Positions 33,936 to 43,551 of a stretch of DNA of 64,000 bases are shown piece by piece. Each line of letters starts with the position of its first letter. Position 1 is the first letter of the stretch. The notes under the pieces were generated by a model that saw nothing but the letters and a program-made list of their open reading frames with translations, did no database searches and was not told the origin of the DNA. The translations under genes were made by a program, and so were the position numbers. This DNA is from Endozoicomonas sp965196975 (GTDB lineage: Bacteria > Pseudomonadota > Gammaproteobacteria > Pseudomonadales > Endozoicomonadaceae): assembly GCF_965196975.1 (NCBI RefSeq), contig NZ_OZ239981.1, positions 3,224,001 through 3,288,000 on the forward strand. The letters run 5' to 3'.

Positions 33936-34562
33936 ATGAAACTCTACGGCTACTTCCGCTCATCGGCTGCATATCGGGTGCGGATTGCTCTGAACCTTAA
34001 AGAGCTTGATTATCAACAATCGGGCATCAACCTATTGAAAGGTGAGCAGAACTCGGAAGATTACAAAAAAATCAATCCTCAGGGACTGGTACCCACATTA
34101 ACCACTGATAAAGGAATTCTCATCCAGTCTCTGGCGATCATTGAGTGGTTGGAGGAGACCTTCCCGGAACGCTCCATCATTCCCGGAGATTCATGGAAAA
34201 AAGCCCAGCTGCGCAGTCTCGCCTATCAGGTCAGCTGTGACATACACCCTGTCAATAACCTCCGGGTACTGAAATACCTGCAGCAGGAACTGGCGGTGAG
34301 TGATGATGCCAAAACACAGTGGTATAAGCACTGGATTCACACTGGCTTTACCGCGTTAGAAGCCCAGCTGGATGACCAGCCTTTCTGCTGCTCGGAACAG
34401 CCCTCTATAGCCGACATATGCCTTGTACCACAGGTATTTAACGCCCTGCGTTTTAAGGTGGAAATGACAGATTTCCCCAGAATCCATGAAATCTACAAGC
34501 ACTGTAATATGCAGCCAGCGTTTATTGATGCAGCACCGGAAAATCAGCCGGATGCGGTGTAA
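33936..34562 (+). CDS. maiA: Maleylacetoacetate isomerase (zeta-class GST)
   Basis: A 208-residue glutathione-dependent isomerase (maleylacetoacetate to fumarylacetoacetate). The N-terminal thioredoxin-like domain begins MKLYGYFRSSAAYRVRIALN, with the SSxxxRVRIAL signature of zeta GSTs, then INPQGLVPTL and a glutathione-contact QSLAIIEWLEE. The helical C-terminal domain has CDIHPVNNLRVLKYL. Spacing of 5 bp after fahA indicates tight co-transcription. Order hmgA-fahA-maiA follows the usual proteobacterial arrangement. A GC-rich hairpin follows the stop. Confidence 0.95.
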   Translation: MKLYGYFRSSAAYRVRIALNLKELDYQQSGINLLKGEQNSEDYKKINPQGLVPTLTTDKGILIQSLAIIEWLEETFPERSIIPGDSWKKAQLRSLAYQVSCDIHPVNNLRVLKYLQQELAVSDDAKTQWYKHWIHTGFTALEAQLDDQPFCCSEQPSIADICLVPQVFNALRFKVEMTDFPRIHEIYKHCNMQPAFIDAAPENQPDAV

Positions 34563-34584
34563 CAGACTTTCCTAACCACTAAGA

Positions 34585-34616
34585 CCGCCGGTGAATGTTC
34601 CCGACAACACCGGCGG
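34585..34616. terminator. Hairpin between maiA and the convergent esterase gene
   Basis: CCGCCGGTG (34585-34593) pairs perfectly with CACCGGCGG (34608-34616), a 9-bp stem with a 14-nt loop. There is no long T-run, but its place between convergent genes supports a terminator. Confidence 0.6.
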
Positions 34617-34636
34617 AACTTTGTGGTTTGAGAACC

Positions 34637-35401
34637 TCACCCAAGAAATCGTAACAACATTCGCGTCACCAGCTCTGGTTTCTGGGCATGAACCCAGTGG
34701 CCCGCTCCCGGTATCACCCGCATAGATGCCGATGGAAAGAGTGACAGCACCTGCTCACGATGCTCTGGCAAGATATAGTCAGACTCACCTCCCTTAATAA
34801 ACAGGGTATCACTGGCAAAACCGCTGTCAGACTGCTGCCCGGCAAGGATTTCCATATAGTGGGTAATGATCGCAGGAAGGTTCACCCGCCAGTGATAGGC
34901 TCCCTGCTCATCACGATAGAGATTTTTCAGCAGAAACTGACGCACCCCTTTTTCCGGCTCATAGGTTTCCAGAAACCGATCCGCTTCAGTGCGGCTTGTC
35001 AGCGTATCCAAAGGCATGGACGACAACCCCTCAAGAATACTGTCGTGCCGCCTTTCCTGATATGTCACCGGTGCAATATCAATCACCGCCAGCTTTGTAA
35101 CGCGCTCCGGGGCCATCAGCGCAATGGTCATCGCCACCTTGCCACCCATGGAGTGACCAACCAAATGTACTTTCTCAAGCTGGTTGTCATCCATATATTC
35201 CAGAACATCTTCGGCCATGGCCTGATAGTTCATCGCCTCACCATGAGGAGAACGACCATGATTTCGAAGATCCAGCCCATGAACACGAAATGATTCAGCA
35301 AGCCCCCGGCTAATCATCCCCAGGTTTTCCTGTGAGCCAAACAGGCCATGAAGGCTGATGACATCAGCGCCCTGCCCCTGTTGCCTTGCGTACAATTTCA
35401 T
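34637..35401 (-). CDS. Alpha/beta-fold esterase (YbfF-like)
   Basis: A 254-residue alpha/beta hydrolase. The oxyanion-hole segment ISLHGLFGSQENLG (about 15-28), the nucleophile elbow HLVGHSMGGKVAM (Ser near 98), the acid region FIKGGESDYI and the catalytic His in PGAGHWVHAQKPE give a complete Ser-Asp/Glu-His triad. DLRNHGRSPH and the overall length match the acyl-CoA/ester hydrolase YbfF of E. coli. The natural substrate is unknown. It is convergent with maiA, and its start is about 135 bp from a palindromic repeat. Confidence 0.85.
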   Translation of the reverse strand: MKLYARQQGQGADVISLHGLFGSQENLGMISRGLAESFRVHGLDLRNHGRSPHGEAMNYQAMAEDVLEYMDDNQLEKVHLVGHSMGGKVAMTIALMAPERVTKLAVIDIAPVTYQERRHDSILEGLSSMPLDTLTSRTEADRFLETYEPEKGVRQFLLKNLYRDEQGAYHWRVNLPAIITHYMEILAGQQSDSGFASDTLFIKGGESDYILPEHREQVLSLFPSASMRVIPGAGHWVHAQKPELVTRMLLRFLG

Positions 35402-35535
35402 GTCTTCAGTGCTTCTCTAACTGTTGCTAACGAACGGTAAATACTGATCAGGAATTCTACCTAAACGTACGTACAACCGCCTCTGCATTTGATACAAAGA
35501 TCATAAATTGAGCTTTGCCAGAAAAGCCAGCGGCT

Positions 35536-35663
35536 TATACCCAATGGATTTTACGTTGCTACGCGGCGGCAAATGAGCGAAGCCATGGGAGCATAGGAAT
35601 ACTATGTGACCATGGTGAGCGAATGCTGCCAACAAAGTAGCAGCTTGAAAGGCGATGGGTATA
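35536..35663. repeat. 128-bp palindromic repeat with TATACCCA/TGGGTATA ends
   Basis: TATACCCA at 35536 and TGGGTATA at 35656-35663 are exact inverted repeats. Inside, GTTGCTAC/GTAGCAGC and CCATGG-centred segments also pair, with a core different from the repeats at 16336 and 16699. It resembles them in size and end sequence (ATACC...GGTAT). The first in-frame ATG of the downstream peptidase frame lies in its right end. Confidence 0.65.
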
Positions 35664-35735
35664 TTCATGATGATCGTCCCCGCTGTCTCTGTTCCGGTAA
35701 GCGACCTAACCCAAAAACAGGAAAGTGAAGCCATC

Positions 35736-36881
35736 ATGAGTGATCAACACTTCAATCTGGACCAGTATCTGGAAGAACTGAAGCCACTGATTAACGTCGA
35801 TTGTGGTACCTGGACCCCCGCTGGTGTCAGCAAGGTTGCTGATATCATGACCGAGAAATACCAGAGCCTTGGCTGGCAGGTAACCCGTCACACCTTTGAT
35901 GAAAAAGTAGGCCCGGGCCTGCTGGCGACCAATAAGCCGGACGCCGAAGAATACGACATCATGCTGATCGGACACCTGGATACTGTGTTCCCGGAAGGAA
36001 CGGTGGCTGAATGGTCCCTGACCCACGATGGTGAAAAAGCCTACGGTCCAGGCGTTGCCGATATGAAATCCGGCCAGCTCAATATGTTTAAAGCCATCAG
36101 CCAGCTACCAGAAGATGTTGCTGATCGCCTGAGCATCTGTGTCTGCATGAACCCGGATGAAGAAGTCGGCTCTATTTTCTCCGGCGACTGGCTCAAGAGC
36201 ATTGCCAGCAAGAGCCGTTATGTGCTGGTGGCCGAAGCGGCCCGTGCTGATGGCTCTCTGGTGAAAGCCCGTAAAGGCATGGCCTCTTACAAAGTCGAGT
36301 TCAATGGCAAAGCGGCTCACGCCGGTAATGAGCCCGAAAAAGGTATTTCTGCCATTACTGAGCTGGCGCACTGGATCACCACACTGAACCAGGAAACCAA
36401 CTTTGAAATTGGTACCACACTGAACTTTGGTGTTGTTAAGGGCGGTTCTGCCGGTAACGTCGTGCCTGACTACGCGTCCACTGTCCTGGATATCCGTTTC
36501 TGGGATAACGATGACTACGCCCGTCTGGAAAAGAAGATCCAGCACATGCTGGAAAATCCGTCACTGCGTGGCATTAAAATTGAGTTGACCCGTGAAGCCC
36601 ACAAACCGGCATTTACCCCGAATGAGGGCAGTGAAAAGCTGATGGCCCTGATTGAAAAGACCGGGCAGGATATGGGACTGAACATTACCTGGCAGGCAGT
36701 AGGTGGTGGTTCCGATGCCAACCTGACAGGCTCGCTTGGCGTGCCAACGATTGATGGTCTGGGCCCTATTGGTGGAGCCATGCACAGCCGTAACGAGTTT
36801 CTGGTTCTGGACTCCATCGAGCCTCGTCTGACACTGCTGCGTAATGTGCTGATCAACCTGGCAGAAACCATCAGCCGATAA
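35736..36881 (+). CDS. M20-family metallopeptidase (carboxypeptidase G2-like)
   Basis: A 381-residue zinc peptidase. Visible metal and catalytic motifs: GHLDTVFPEGT with metal His and catalytic Asp, YGPGVADMKSGQ with the bridging Asp, MNPDEEVGS with catalytic Glu-Glu, and a late metal His in GGAMHSRNEF. The dimerisation domain has HAGNEPEKGISAITELAHWI. The family removes C-terminal Glu or other residues from folates, peptides or amides. I start at the ATG at 35736 (MSDQHFN); the frame is open to 35655, but that part is repeat-derived. It is monocistronic, and a GGGCTCAT/ATGAGCCC hairpin follows at 36903-36927. Confidence 0.9.
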   Translation: MSDQHFNLDQYLEELKPLINVDCGTWTPAGVSKVADIMTEKYQSLGWQVTRHTFDEKVGPGLLATNKPDAEEYDIMLIGHLDTVFPEGTVAEWSLTHDGEKAYGPGVADMKSGQLNMFKAISQLPEDVADRLSICVCMNPDEEVGSIFSGDWLKSIASKSRYVLVAEAARADGSLVKARKGMASYKVEFNGKAAHAGNEPEKGISAITELAHWITTLNQETNFEIGTTLNFGVVKGGSAGNVVPDYASTVLDIRFWDNDDYARLEKKIQHMLENPSLRGIKIELTREAHKPAFTPNEGSEKLMALIEKTGQDMGLNITWQAVGGGSDANLTGSLGVPTIDGLGPIGGAMHSRNEFLVLDSIEPRLTLLRNVLINLAETISR

Positions 36882-37028
36882 AAAAAGAAGATAATGAAAC
36901 CAGGGCTCATCAATCATCAATGAGCCCACAAAAGAAAAAAAACAAAAACACAAAATCTTTCAAATAATAGTACGCATAAACAAAACCCTTCTTTTTGTTC
37001 TCTTTTCAAACGTATTCCTTACCCCTTC

Positions 37029-37069
37029 TTGACACAAATCAACATAAGGAAAGGATTCGTAAGTATTAT
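37029..37069 (+). promoter_or_regulatory. FNR/Anr-like box with -10 element, porin promoter
   Basis: TTGACACAAATCAA (37029-37042) matches the FNR consensus TTGAT-N4-ATCAA at 9 of 10 positions. A TATTAT (37064-37069) lies downstream so that a start near 37077 would put the box at about -41.5, the position of class II FNR-activated promoters. The porin ATG is at 37115. The assignment is by motif and spacing only. Confidence 0.45.
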
Positions 37070-37114
37070 AGCCTGCAAAATATTTTCAATTTATAACAGG
37101 CCTCTCGAAATAGC

Positions 37115-38062
37115 ATGAAAATGAAATCCGGAATCCAGTCTATTGGTTACAGCGTTCTCGCTGGCCTGACTGCCATGACCATGGCCTCCAGTGCAAATGC
37201 CGCCAAAATCAGCCTGACCACCAGCTACGAAGTGGGTGATTACGGCAGTGACTACAACTACGACGGCCCACGACTGGATATGACCATCAACCCGGATGGC
37301 ACGAACTGGTATTTCGATATCGGTACTCGAAAGCGTAACCATGACAATGGCCAGCGCTATAGCCGTACCGACCTGAGCGCAGGTTACCGTTTCCGTTTCG
37401 AAAATGGCTGGATTCAACCGGAGGCTAAAATCCGTCGCGATGAGACCCTTTACAAAAGCAGCAATGGCGGTCGCTTGATGACCGACATTTATGGCCTGGA
37501 ACTGAACCATATCCTGTCCCTGGGAGGCAACTGGGGACTCTGGGGTGACTGGTCCTTCCAGATGATGAAAGAAACCAGCGAATCGGTGAAAAGTGGTACT
37601 TTGGAGTCCATCTACAGCGACGCTTACACCTGGGAAATCGAAGAAGGTATCCGTTATTACTTCTCTAACGACTCCCGAATTACCGTTTCTCTTTATGACT
37701 TTGGCCGCCTCGCAGATAAAGGCAGTGACTGGGGTGTCGGTGGCAGTAACTGGTCCAGCCAGGCCCGTGCTTACTACTATCACAAGTTTGCCAATGGCCT
37801 GAGCATCCAGCCTTATGTTCGTTACCCACTCAGCTGGGGTGAACGTCAACAGTGGTATGTCAGCCCAAGCATGCCTGAAGGCTCAGATCAGTTAAGCAAA
37901 GTAACACGCTATGCATTCCAATTTACTTATCCGGTCACCACAGCCATGCGTCTGGTCGGTGAATACTATCTGGAAGACATTAAATACAAGGAAGGCTTCA
38001 GCACTGGTAAAGACGACAGCAAAACCAAGTACTTCAAACTTGGCCTGAACTTTAACTTCTGA
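37115..38062 (+). CDS. KdgM/OmpG-like oligosaccharide porin
   Basis: A 315-residue outer-membrane protein: signal peptide ending SSANA (about 1-29), then alternating amphipathic strands rich in Tyr/Trp/Gly (YYFSNDSRITVSLYDFG; YAFQFTYPVTTAMRLVGEYY) and a C-terminal Phe (KLGLNFNF). This fits the monomeric oligogalacturonate-specific porin family (KdgM, NanC, OmpG-like), which admits acidic oligosaccharides. The position upstream of an autotransporter and a chondroitin lyase gene suggests uptake of unsaturated glycosaminoglycan fragments. A possible FNR-type promoter precedes it. Length is above KdgM (about 235) and near OmpG (about 300). Confidence 0.8.
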   Translation: MKMKSGIQSIGYSVLAGLTAMTMASSANAAKISLTTSYEVGDYGSDYNYDGPRLDMTINPDGTNWYFDIGTRKRNHDNGQRYSRTDLSAGYRFRFENGWIQPEAKIRRDETLYKSSNGGRLMTDIYGLELNHILSLGGNWGLWGDWSFQMMKETSESVKSGTLESIYSDAYTWEIEEGIRYYFSNDSRITVSLYDFGRLADKGSDWGVGGSNWSSQARAYYYHKFANGLSIQPYVRYPLSWGERQQWYVSPSMPEGSDQLSKVTRYAFQFTYPVTTAMRLVGEYYLEDIKYKEGFSTGKDDSKTKYFKLGLNFNF

Positions 38063-38122
38063 TCGTCAGCTAAAGACTCTGCTTTACGAGATTAAACGAA
38101 CATAAATTATTGGGAAGTTGTT

Positions 38123-40375
38123 ATGTCATCCAATGCTGTATTTAAGAAAAGTCTTTTAGCGGCCTCAATTGCCATGAGTATTGCTGCCTACTCAACATCA
38201 TCAATGGCAGCCTGTGACCCACAAGCACCTGAAGGTGCAATTTGTGAAACCATCTCCAAAAATACCGCTGGTGATAAAGTCGAGCTTAGCTCAGATGTCT
38301 ACGTTACCAATGGCAATGGCGTGGAGTTTATTGGCCAGCCAAGCACAAAATACGGTGTATTCAAATCCCTCGGTCATGATGTAACCGTGACAGGTAACGG
38401 CGCTTCGGCCATCTACCTTGGTGATCAGGCTCAGCTTGATTTTGACATTATGGTCAACGGTGGCAGCAGCATTATCAGTGAGAATGGAACTGCCATTGTC
38501 ATTGAGGGTGGGTTTGACGACAACGATAAAGAAGGTGGCGGTACCCGTGGGGTCATGATTAAAGATGGCTCTCTGGTAAAGGGTAAAGAAATTGCTATTG
38601 ATTACTCTACTGCTGATACCAATGTGCGTATTGACGTCAATGGTACGGTTGAAGGCAATATAATCGGCAACAATATGGCCGGAAACAAAATCAATTTTGC
38701 CTATGGTGGTGATAAAACTGCCACATTTAATGGGTATCTGATCACTGGAGCAGGCCCAATACAAAACCATGGACATCTATCAGTTGTTGGCAAAGACAGA
38801 ACGGTTGTTTGGGAAACAGACTACACAAACAACTCAGACACCACCATGAGTTTTGTGATTGGTGATGACGCTCTGGCAAACGGTCATACTATCCTCGATA
38901 TTGAAGGCACTGCAGATTTCAAAAGTGGCAGCACCATCGCCATGACATATACCGGCGCCAATATAGATAACATCGTTGGTCAGGAGATCACCGTTCTGGA
39001 AGCTGATGAAATTAAAGGAACGGATATTGACTACGCGCTGGAAAGCGTTGAAGAAAACCTCTCTCCTCTTCTCACCGGTGACAGCTGGCTGGAAGAAACC
39101 ACTGGCCTGACTGGAGAAACCACTGGCACCGAAATCATTGTTAAAGTAGATGTCACTCAGGATGTCGAAGGCAGTACTGAAGCGTATTGTGCCCTGCTGG
39201 AAGAAGGCGGTGCCAGTGAGCAGGAAATGGCTGCTGGTGAGTACATCGTTTCTACCGCTCTGACCCAGTACAACCAGGCTGCTGGCGCTGGTGAAGAAGA
39301 AGCCGCAACCTACAACGTAACAGCAACAAATCCGATGGGTGAGCTGGTTGCTCTGCTATCCAGCAGTGGTAATGACGCTCAATTGACCGCCGCACTGAAT
39401 GACGAACTGACGCCTGATGCCGAAGGTGGCGAGGTTCGCTCTGCACTGTCCATGGTTCAGCAAATGGAACGTGGTCTGGATGTCCGTACCAACTACCTGC
39501 GTAACCAGAGCTACCTGCGTAACAGCCACGATGGCTGGAATGGCTGGACTCAGGTGATCTACAGCGATGCCCAGATGAAAGATGCCGCTGAAACCAATGG
39601 CTACGACCTGAGCATGATGGGCGCCTCTTTTGGTCTTGACCGTGTGTTTGACGATAACAAACTGTTTGGCTTGTCCACTGCGATGGCCTACTCCGACGTA
39701 GAAATTGCCGGTGGCAACAATACCAAGGACGTTCAGTCTTATCAGTTCATGACCTACGCCGGCTGGTTCAATGACCGCTTCTTTGTCGATGGTAGCTTCA
39801 ACATGGGCTTCCACAACAACAGCAGTACCCGCTATGTAGGCGCCAGCACCGGCTATGAGGGTAACCAGAAGGCAGAAGCCGACTACGCCAGCCATCAGAT
39901 GGGTTACCGCATTACTGCCGGTACCAAACTGGATTTCAACAAAGTGATGATTCAGCCACAGGTTTCCTATGGCTACCAGTGGATCCGTGTTGAAGACTAC
40001 GAAGAGAGTGGCTCACCTGCCGCACTCCGCTTTGACCGCCAGTCTTATGTGGTGAATGAGTTCGGTATCGGTGCTGTTGCTTCTCAGAGCTTCCGTACTG
40101 AGCACGGCACACTGACACCTTCCCTGACCATGATGGCCTACCGCGACCTGAGCAACGATGAAGTGATTCAGGAAAGTGCTGGTCTGGTGAACGATGCCGA
40201 TGATGGCCGCTTCCTGATGACCGGCGAAAGCGTAGGTGATAACAGCTTCTACACCCGTCTTGGTGCGGACATGGAGATGGTATCCGGCATGAATGTCGGT
40301 GGAGGCCTGACTTACTACACCCGTGGTGACTACCAGGATATCGCCCTGACCGCCAATGCCAACTGGCGCTTCTAA
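38123..40375 (+). CDS. Type V autotransporter protein
   Basis: A 750-residue protein with a signal peptide (1-29, ending SSMA), a passenger of about 430 residues made of Gly/Asn/Asp-rich beta repeats (VEFIGQPSTKYGVF; GTVEGNIIGNNMAGN), a helical linker (MVQQMERGLDVRTNYLRNQS) and a C-terminal 12-strand autotransporter barrel (about 490-750) ending ANANWRF with the terminal Phe needed for BAM insertion. The passenger is acidic and short, with no visible protease or lipase motif, so it may be an adhesin. It starts 60 bp after the porin gene, in the same direction, so possibly in the same operon. Confidence 0.85.
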   Translation: MSSNAVFKKSLLAASIAMSIAAYSTSSMAACDPQAPEGAICETISKNTAGDKVELSSDVYVTNGNGVEFIGQPSTKYGVFKSLGHDVTVTGNGASAIYLGDQAQLDFDIMVNGGSSIISENGTAIVIEGGFDDNDKEGGGTRGVMIKDGSLVKGKEIAIDYSTADTNVRIDVNGTVEGNIIGNNMAGNKINFAYGGDKTATFNGYLITGAGPIQNHGHLSVVGKDRTVVWETDYTNNSDTTMSFVIGDDALANGHTILDIEGTADFKSGSTIAMTYTGANIDNIVGQEITVLEADEIKGTDIDYALESVEENLSPLLTGDSWLEETTGLTGETTGTEIIVKVDVTQDVEGSTEAYCALLEEGGASEQEMAAGEYIVSTALTQYNQAAGAGEEEAATYNVTATNPMGELVALLSSSGNDAQLTAALNDELTPDAEGGEVRSALSMVQQMERGLDVRTNYLRNQSYLRNSHDGWNGWTQVIYSDAQMKDAAETNGYDLSMMGASFGLDRVFDDNKLFGLSTAMAYSDVEIAGGNNTKDVQSYQFMTYAGWFNDRFFVDGSFNMGFHNNSSTRYVGASTGYEGNQKAEADYASHQMGYRITAGTKLDFNKVMIQPQVSYGYQWIRVEDYEESGSPAALRFDRQSYVVNEFGIGAVASQSFRTEHGTLTPSLTMMAYRDLSNDEVIQESAGLVNDADDGRFLMTGESVGDNSFYTRLGADMEMVSGMNVGGGLTYYTRGDYQDIALTANANWRF

Positions 40376-40424
40376 CATCTCTGACAGCCTGCTTCCGGCG
40401 GGCTGATCCAAAATAATCTGTGCA

Positions 40425-40455
40425 AACCAGCCCCATGGTTTCTTTCGGGCTGGTT
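40425..40455 (+). terminator. Hairpin between the autotransporter and lyase genes
   Basis: AACCAGCCC (40425-40433) pairs with GGGCTGGTT (40447-40455), a perfect 9-bp stem. A second small hairpin (CAGCCTGC..GCGGGCTG) precedes it at about 40385. Together they could attenuate transcription into the lyase gene. Confidence 0.5.
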
Positions 40456-40486
40456 CTCCATAAAGAATGATTGGCGTAATACATCA

Positions 40487-41944
40487 ATGAAGACACCAGG
40501 AAAACTGAAGCAGCTGTCGGTTGCTGTGGCCATGGTGCTGGGGGTCAGTGCAGTTCAAGCGCTGGAAATCGCCAAGCCCGCTCCAAAAACTGAAAAAACG
40601 ACACCGTTTAATGTGATGCAATCCAAGATCATCGCATTTACCGATGATCAAGTTCCTGAAACGGTTCATGCCGGTTCTGGTTCAAAGCTATCTCTAAGTG
40701 ACAAACGCTATATTGCCGGTGACCAATCCCTGCGTTGGGACTGGACTCGTGGCTCTACCTTTTCAGTCATTGAGCCTATCCGTCTGGTGACCGATCAGGA
40801 AGCCTATAAGGCCTGGGGACGTCGAGGCACACAGGTGCTCTCCTTCTGGATTTACAACGAAAAGCCTATTGATGACGTATTGACCGTTGATGTGGGTCGT
40901 GGTCTGGGTGGGTTTATGCCTGCTGATGCCGGCTTTGAAGTCAAACTGAATTTCAAGGGCTGGCGTACCGTAGGCCTTTCACTGCAAAACGATTTCCAGG
41001 GCCGTGAAATGGAAGGTCTTGGTATCAGTGACAGCGGTGATCATGAGGGCATGGGCGACATGTCTCAGCTGGGCGGCATCAAACCGGATATGGACAGTAT
41101 TCGCTTCAGCGCACCTACTGGCGTGAAGGCCGGTACTTTCTACATCGACCGTATCATGCTCTCTGTGGACGATGCCCGTTATCAGTGGTCTGACGATCAT
41201 GTTAAAACCCGTATCACCGTTCCTGAAATCGACTTTTACCTGCCAGATGTACTCCCGACGCCAACCGCGGAAGAGTTGAAAGGTGTTGATGAGATCCATA
41301 ATGCACTGGTGCGGGTATTCTCCAGCTCAGCCAATGAAACCGGCCTGAGAAAGATTAATGATCCCGATCGACTCCGTGAAATGTTTGCAGCTCTGGAGAT
41401 CGAAAAGGATGAGGATGGCACTCTGCGTGGCCGTCACGTCAATACCAAGTTCCAGCAGGTTATCTATCAGCCAGCTCATCTGAAGCCGGAAGATAAGGCG
41501 CTACTGGACGACTATGTTCTGATGGCTGACTATTCCGCCCTGATGCTCAACCTTGCCCGTCACTGGAACAACCTTGAAGCCGGTGCCGAGAAGGATGAGT
41601 TCAAGGCCATGTACCTGCTGATGATTGAACACCTGATGGACCAGGGTTTTGCTGATGGTAGCGGTCTGGTTACCACTCACCACTGGGGATACGGTGCCCG
41701 CTGGTGGTATATCTCCGCCATGATGATGTCGGAAGTTCTGTCCGAGGCAGGCCACCGTCAGGCGGTGTATGATGCCCTGGTATGGTACTCCCGCGAATTC
41801 ATTGCCAGCTTCAGCATGGAAACGGGCAAAGAAAGCTCCAACCTGGATTACTACAACACGCTGGCTCGTCAGCATCTGGCGCTGCTGCTGCTCAACCCTG
41901 ACCCGGTGGAGCGAGTTGCTCTGCTGAAGAAGTTTGGTGACTTC
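40487..41944 (+). pseudogene. Chondroitin ABC lyase-like (PL8), 5' fragment
   Basis: The first 486 codons of a chondroitinase gene. There is a signal peptide (ending AVQA), an N-terminal carbohydrate-binding-like beta domain (LSFWIYNEKPIDDVLTVDVG), and the start of the (alpha/alpha) toroid catalytic domain with TTHHWGYGARWWYIS (396-410), the block that holds the catalytic His/Tyr in this family, and WYSREFIASF. The frame runs on into IS66 copy 3 and stops at 41998, adding junk residues. The Arg and Glu catalytic segments lie in the next fragment, so this piece alone cannot be active. Removing both ISs and one copy of each target duplication gives about 1036 codons, close to Proteus chondroitinase ABC I (1021). 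Confidence 0.9.
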
Positions 41945-43543
41945 GTAACTATTCAGCACCCAGCAAAGGCGTATTGTTGTAATTTCGAACCGCTTTAAGA
42001 AGCGCCTGAAATATGTTCAACCCCTGCTTTTTAGCAGATGATAAATAGCTTCGGATTCGGGTAAACATGGTACCTCCGTCTTCGCTTCTGAAGCAGCCTG
42101 AGATCTTCTGCTTAAGTTTGGCCATCCTGGCATCACGTTCACTGCCATTGTTATCGAAGGGAATTGAAAAGTCCGACATGAAGCGCAACGTTTCAACCTT
42201 AAACTCAATAAGCCTTTTGAACAGGTTGTAGGCCTTGGTATTCCTGACCTTCTTACGTCCAAGCACCTGTCGTTGTTTTTCCATATAAGCGGTTTCCTTC
42301 GTGAGAGCCCTTTGAAGGATTTGGTCGTATATCGTCTCAATGCGAAGCTGTATTGCACCAGGCATTTGAGTCAGACCGGCTGCTTTGTATTTCTTGCAGA
42401 AGTGCCAGGAGAGCGTAAGCAATTTCATCAGCCGCAGAGCCAGCTTATTCGCATCCCTATCGACAACTCCCTGAAGCTCTCTCAGATGATGGGCATTACA
42501 AAGCACATGCACTGCCGCATAGGCAAAGTAGGACTTCCAATGATCGTGAACCAGAATGCCTGCAAAAGTCAGCAGGATGCCCATTGCATCCATTGCTTCA
42601 CAACCTCGCCTTTCTGAGAGGTAGTAAAGCGTCCATTGGTCATCTCGCATAATGTGTAACCACCACAGTGAACCGTCAACCCGCATGCCAGTTTCATCCG
42701 CTCCTGCAACCGGACTTTCTTGTAAAGCATCGCGGATACTCTGCTCAGTAGAGGCCAGGTTCTCATGGGTATAGGCAACAAAATTGGCAACAGAGCCTGC
42801 GCTGACACTCATGCAATAAATAGTATTGAAATACTCAGACACCCGGTGATATGGGATGAAGTGATACTGGTTTAAATGAACAGCCATTGCCTGAGTCACT
42901 TCTCCGTATTGAGCAGCGGCTTTCACTCCTTGGGGAAACTCAGCGGTGTTCCGTTTACCACAAGGACATACTTTAACGTCTGCCCAGTACGCGGTAACTT
43001 CAAATTCTCCGGGTCTACCTGGATCAAAAACCTGTCGCTCAATGTATTTGGTGGGTTTAATATCGATAAGCGAAGACTGGCAACAGCAACATTTTTCAAC
43101 CTTCAGATGCCTGACATAATCGGGTAAGGCGACACGTCTCAAACAAGAGCCTTGATGACCTTTCTGGCCACCTGGTTTATTGCCTGAAGATGGTCTAAGG
43201 CTTTTGGGGTTCGGTGTTTCCTGTGAGGAGCAGGGGGCTTCTTTGGAAGATGTATCACCTTTATCACTCCCTTTTTTACTGGGCTTTTGATAACCATCTG
43301 ACGATGGTGGCTTACTACTGTTTTGACTGTTTTTATTAACCCTTTCTTCCAGTTCGCTGCAACGTTCCCGTAAAAGCGCATTCTCGGTCCGAAGCTCTTC
43401 ATTCTCTTTAAGGAGAGCTTCGGTAAACGGAGTAGCTGGGAAGTCTGGTTCCATACTGGAGATTTGTTAGAAAAATTGAGTATAAGATGATGGTCGAAAA
43501 ATCAGAAAATTCCAGATTTATATGAAGGGTGCTGAATAGTTAC
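41945..43543 (-). mobile_element. IS66-family insertion sequence, copy 3, within the lyase gene
   Basis: 17-bp inverted repeats at 41945-41961 and 43527-43543, with the 8-bp target duplication GTGACTTC at 41937-41944 and 43544-43551. The element interrupts the chondroitin lyase gene after codon 486. Its own transposase is on the strand opposite to the lyase. Confidence 0.95.
41949..43454 (-). CDS. IS66-family transposase, copy 3
   Basis: A 501-residue transposase identical in protein sequence to the copies at 2695 and 57476 (Leu at residue 86). DDE residues and the cysteine cluster are intact. It is convergent with the 5' fragment of the lyase gene it interrupts. Confidence 0.95.
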   Translation of the reverse strand: MEPDFPATPFTEALLKENEELRTENALLRERCSELEERVNKNSQNSSKPPSSDGYQKPSKKGSDKGDTSSKEAPCSSQETPNPKSLRPSSGNKPGGQKGHQGSCLRRVALPDYVRHLKVEKCCCCQSSLIDIKPTKYIERQVFDPGRPGEFEVTAYWADVKVCPCGKRNTAEFPQGVKAAAQYGEVTQAMAVHLNQYHFIPYHRVSEYFNTIYCMSVSAGSVANFVAYTHENLASTEQSIRDALQESPVAGADETGMRVDGSLWWLHIMRDDQWTLYYLSERRGCEAMDAMGILLTFAGILVHDHWKSYFAYAAVHVLCNAHHLRELQGVVDRDANKLALRLMKLLTLSWHFCKKYKAAGLTQMPGAIQLRIETIYDQILQRALTKETAYMEKQRQVLGRKKVRNTKAYNLFKRLIEFKVETLRFMSDFSIPFDNNGSERDARMAKLKQKISGCFRSEDGGTMFTRIRSYLSSAKKQGLNIFQALLKAVRNYNNTPLLGAE

Positions 43544-43551
43544 GTGACTTC

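Noticed and set aside
35655..35735. Upstream start of the M20 peptidase at 35655
   Set aside because: The added 27 residues derive largely from a palindromic repeat and do not resemble the family; the ATG at 35736 starts the conserved part.
37091..37849. 252-codon minus-strand frame opposite the porin gene
   Set aside because: It is a shadow of the porin codon usage; the plus strand has a signal peptide, porin strands and a terminal Phe.
39356..40496. Long minus-strand frames opposite the autotransporter
   Set aside because: Shadows of a GC-biased coding strand; no starts with SD, and the plus-strand product is a clear autotransporter barrel.
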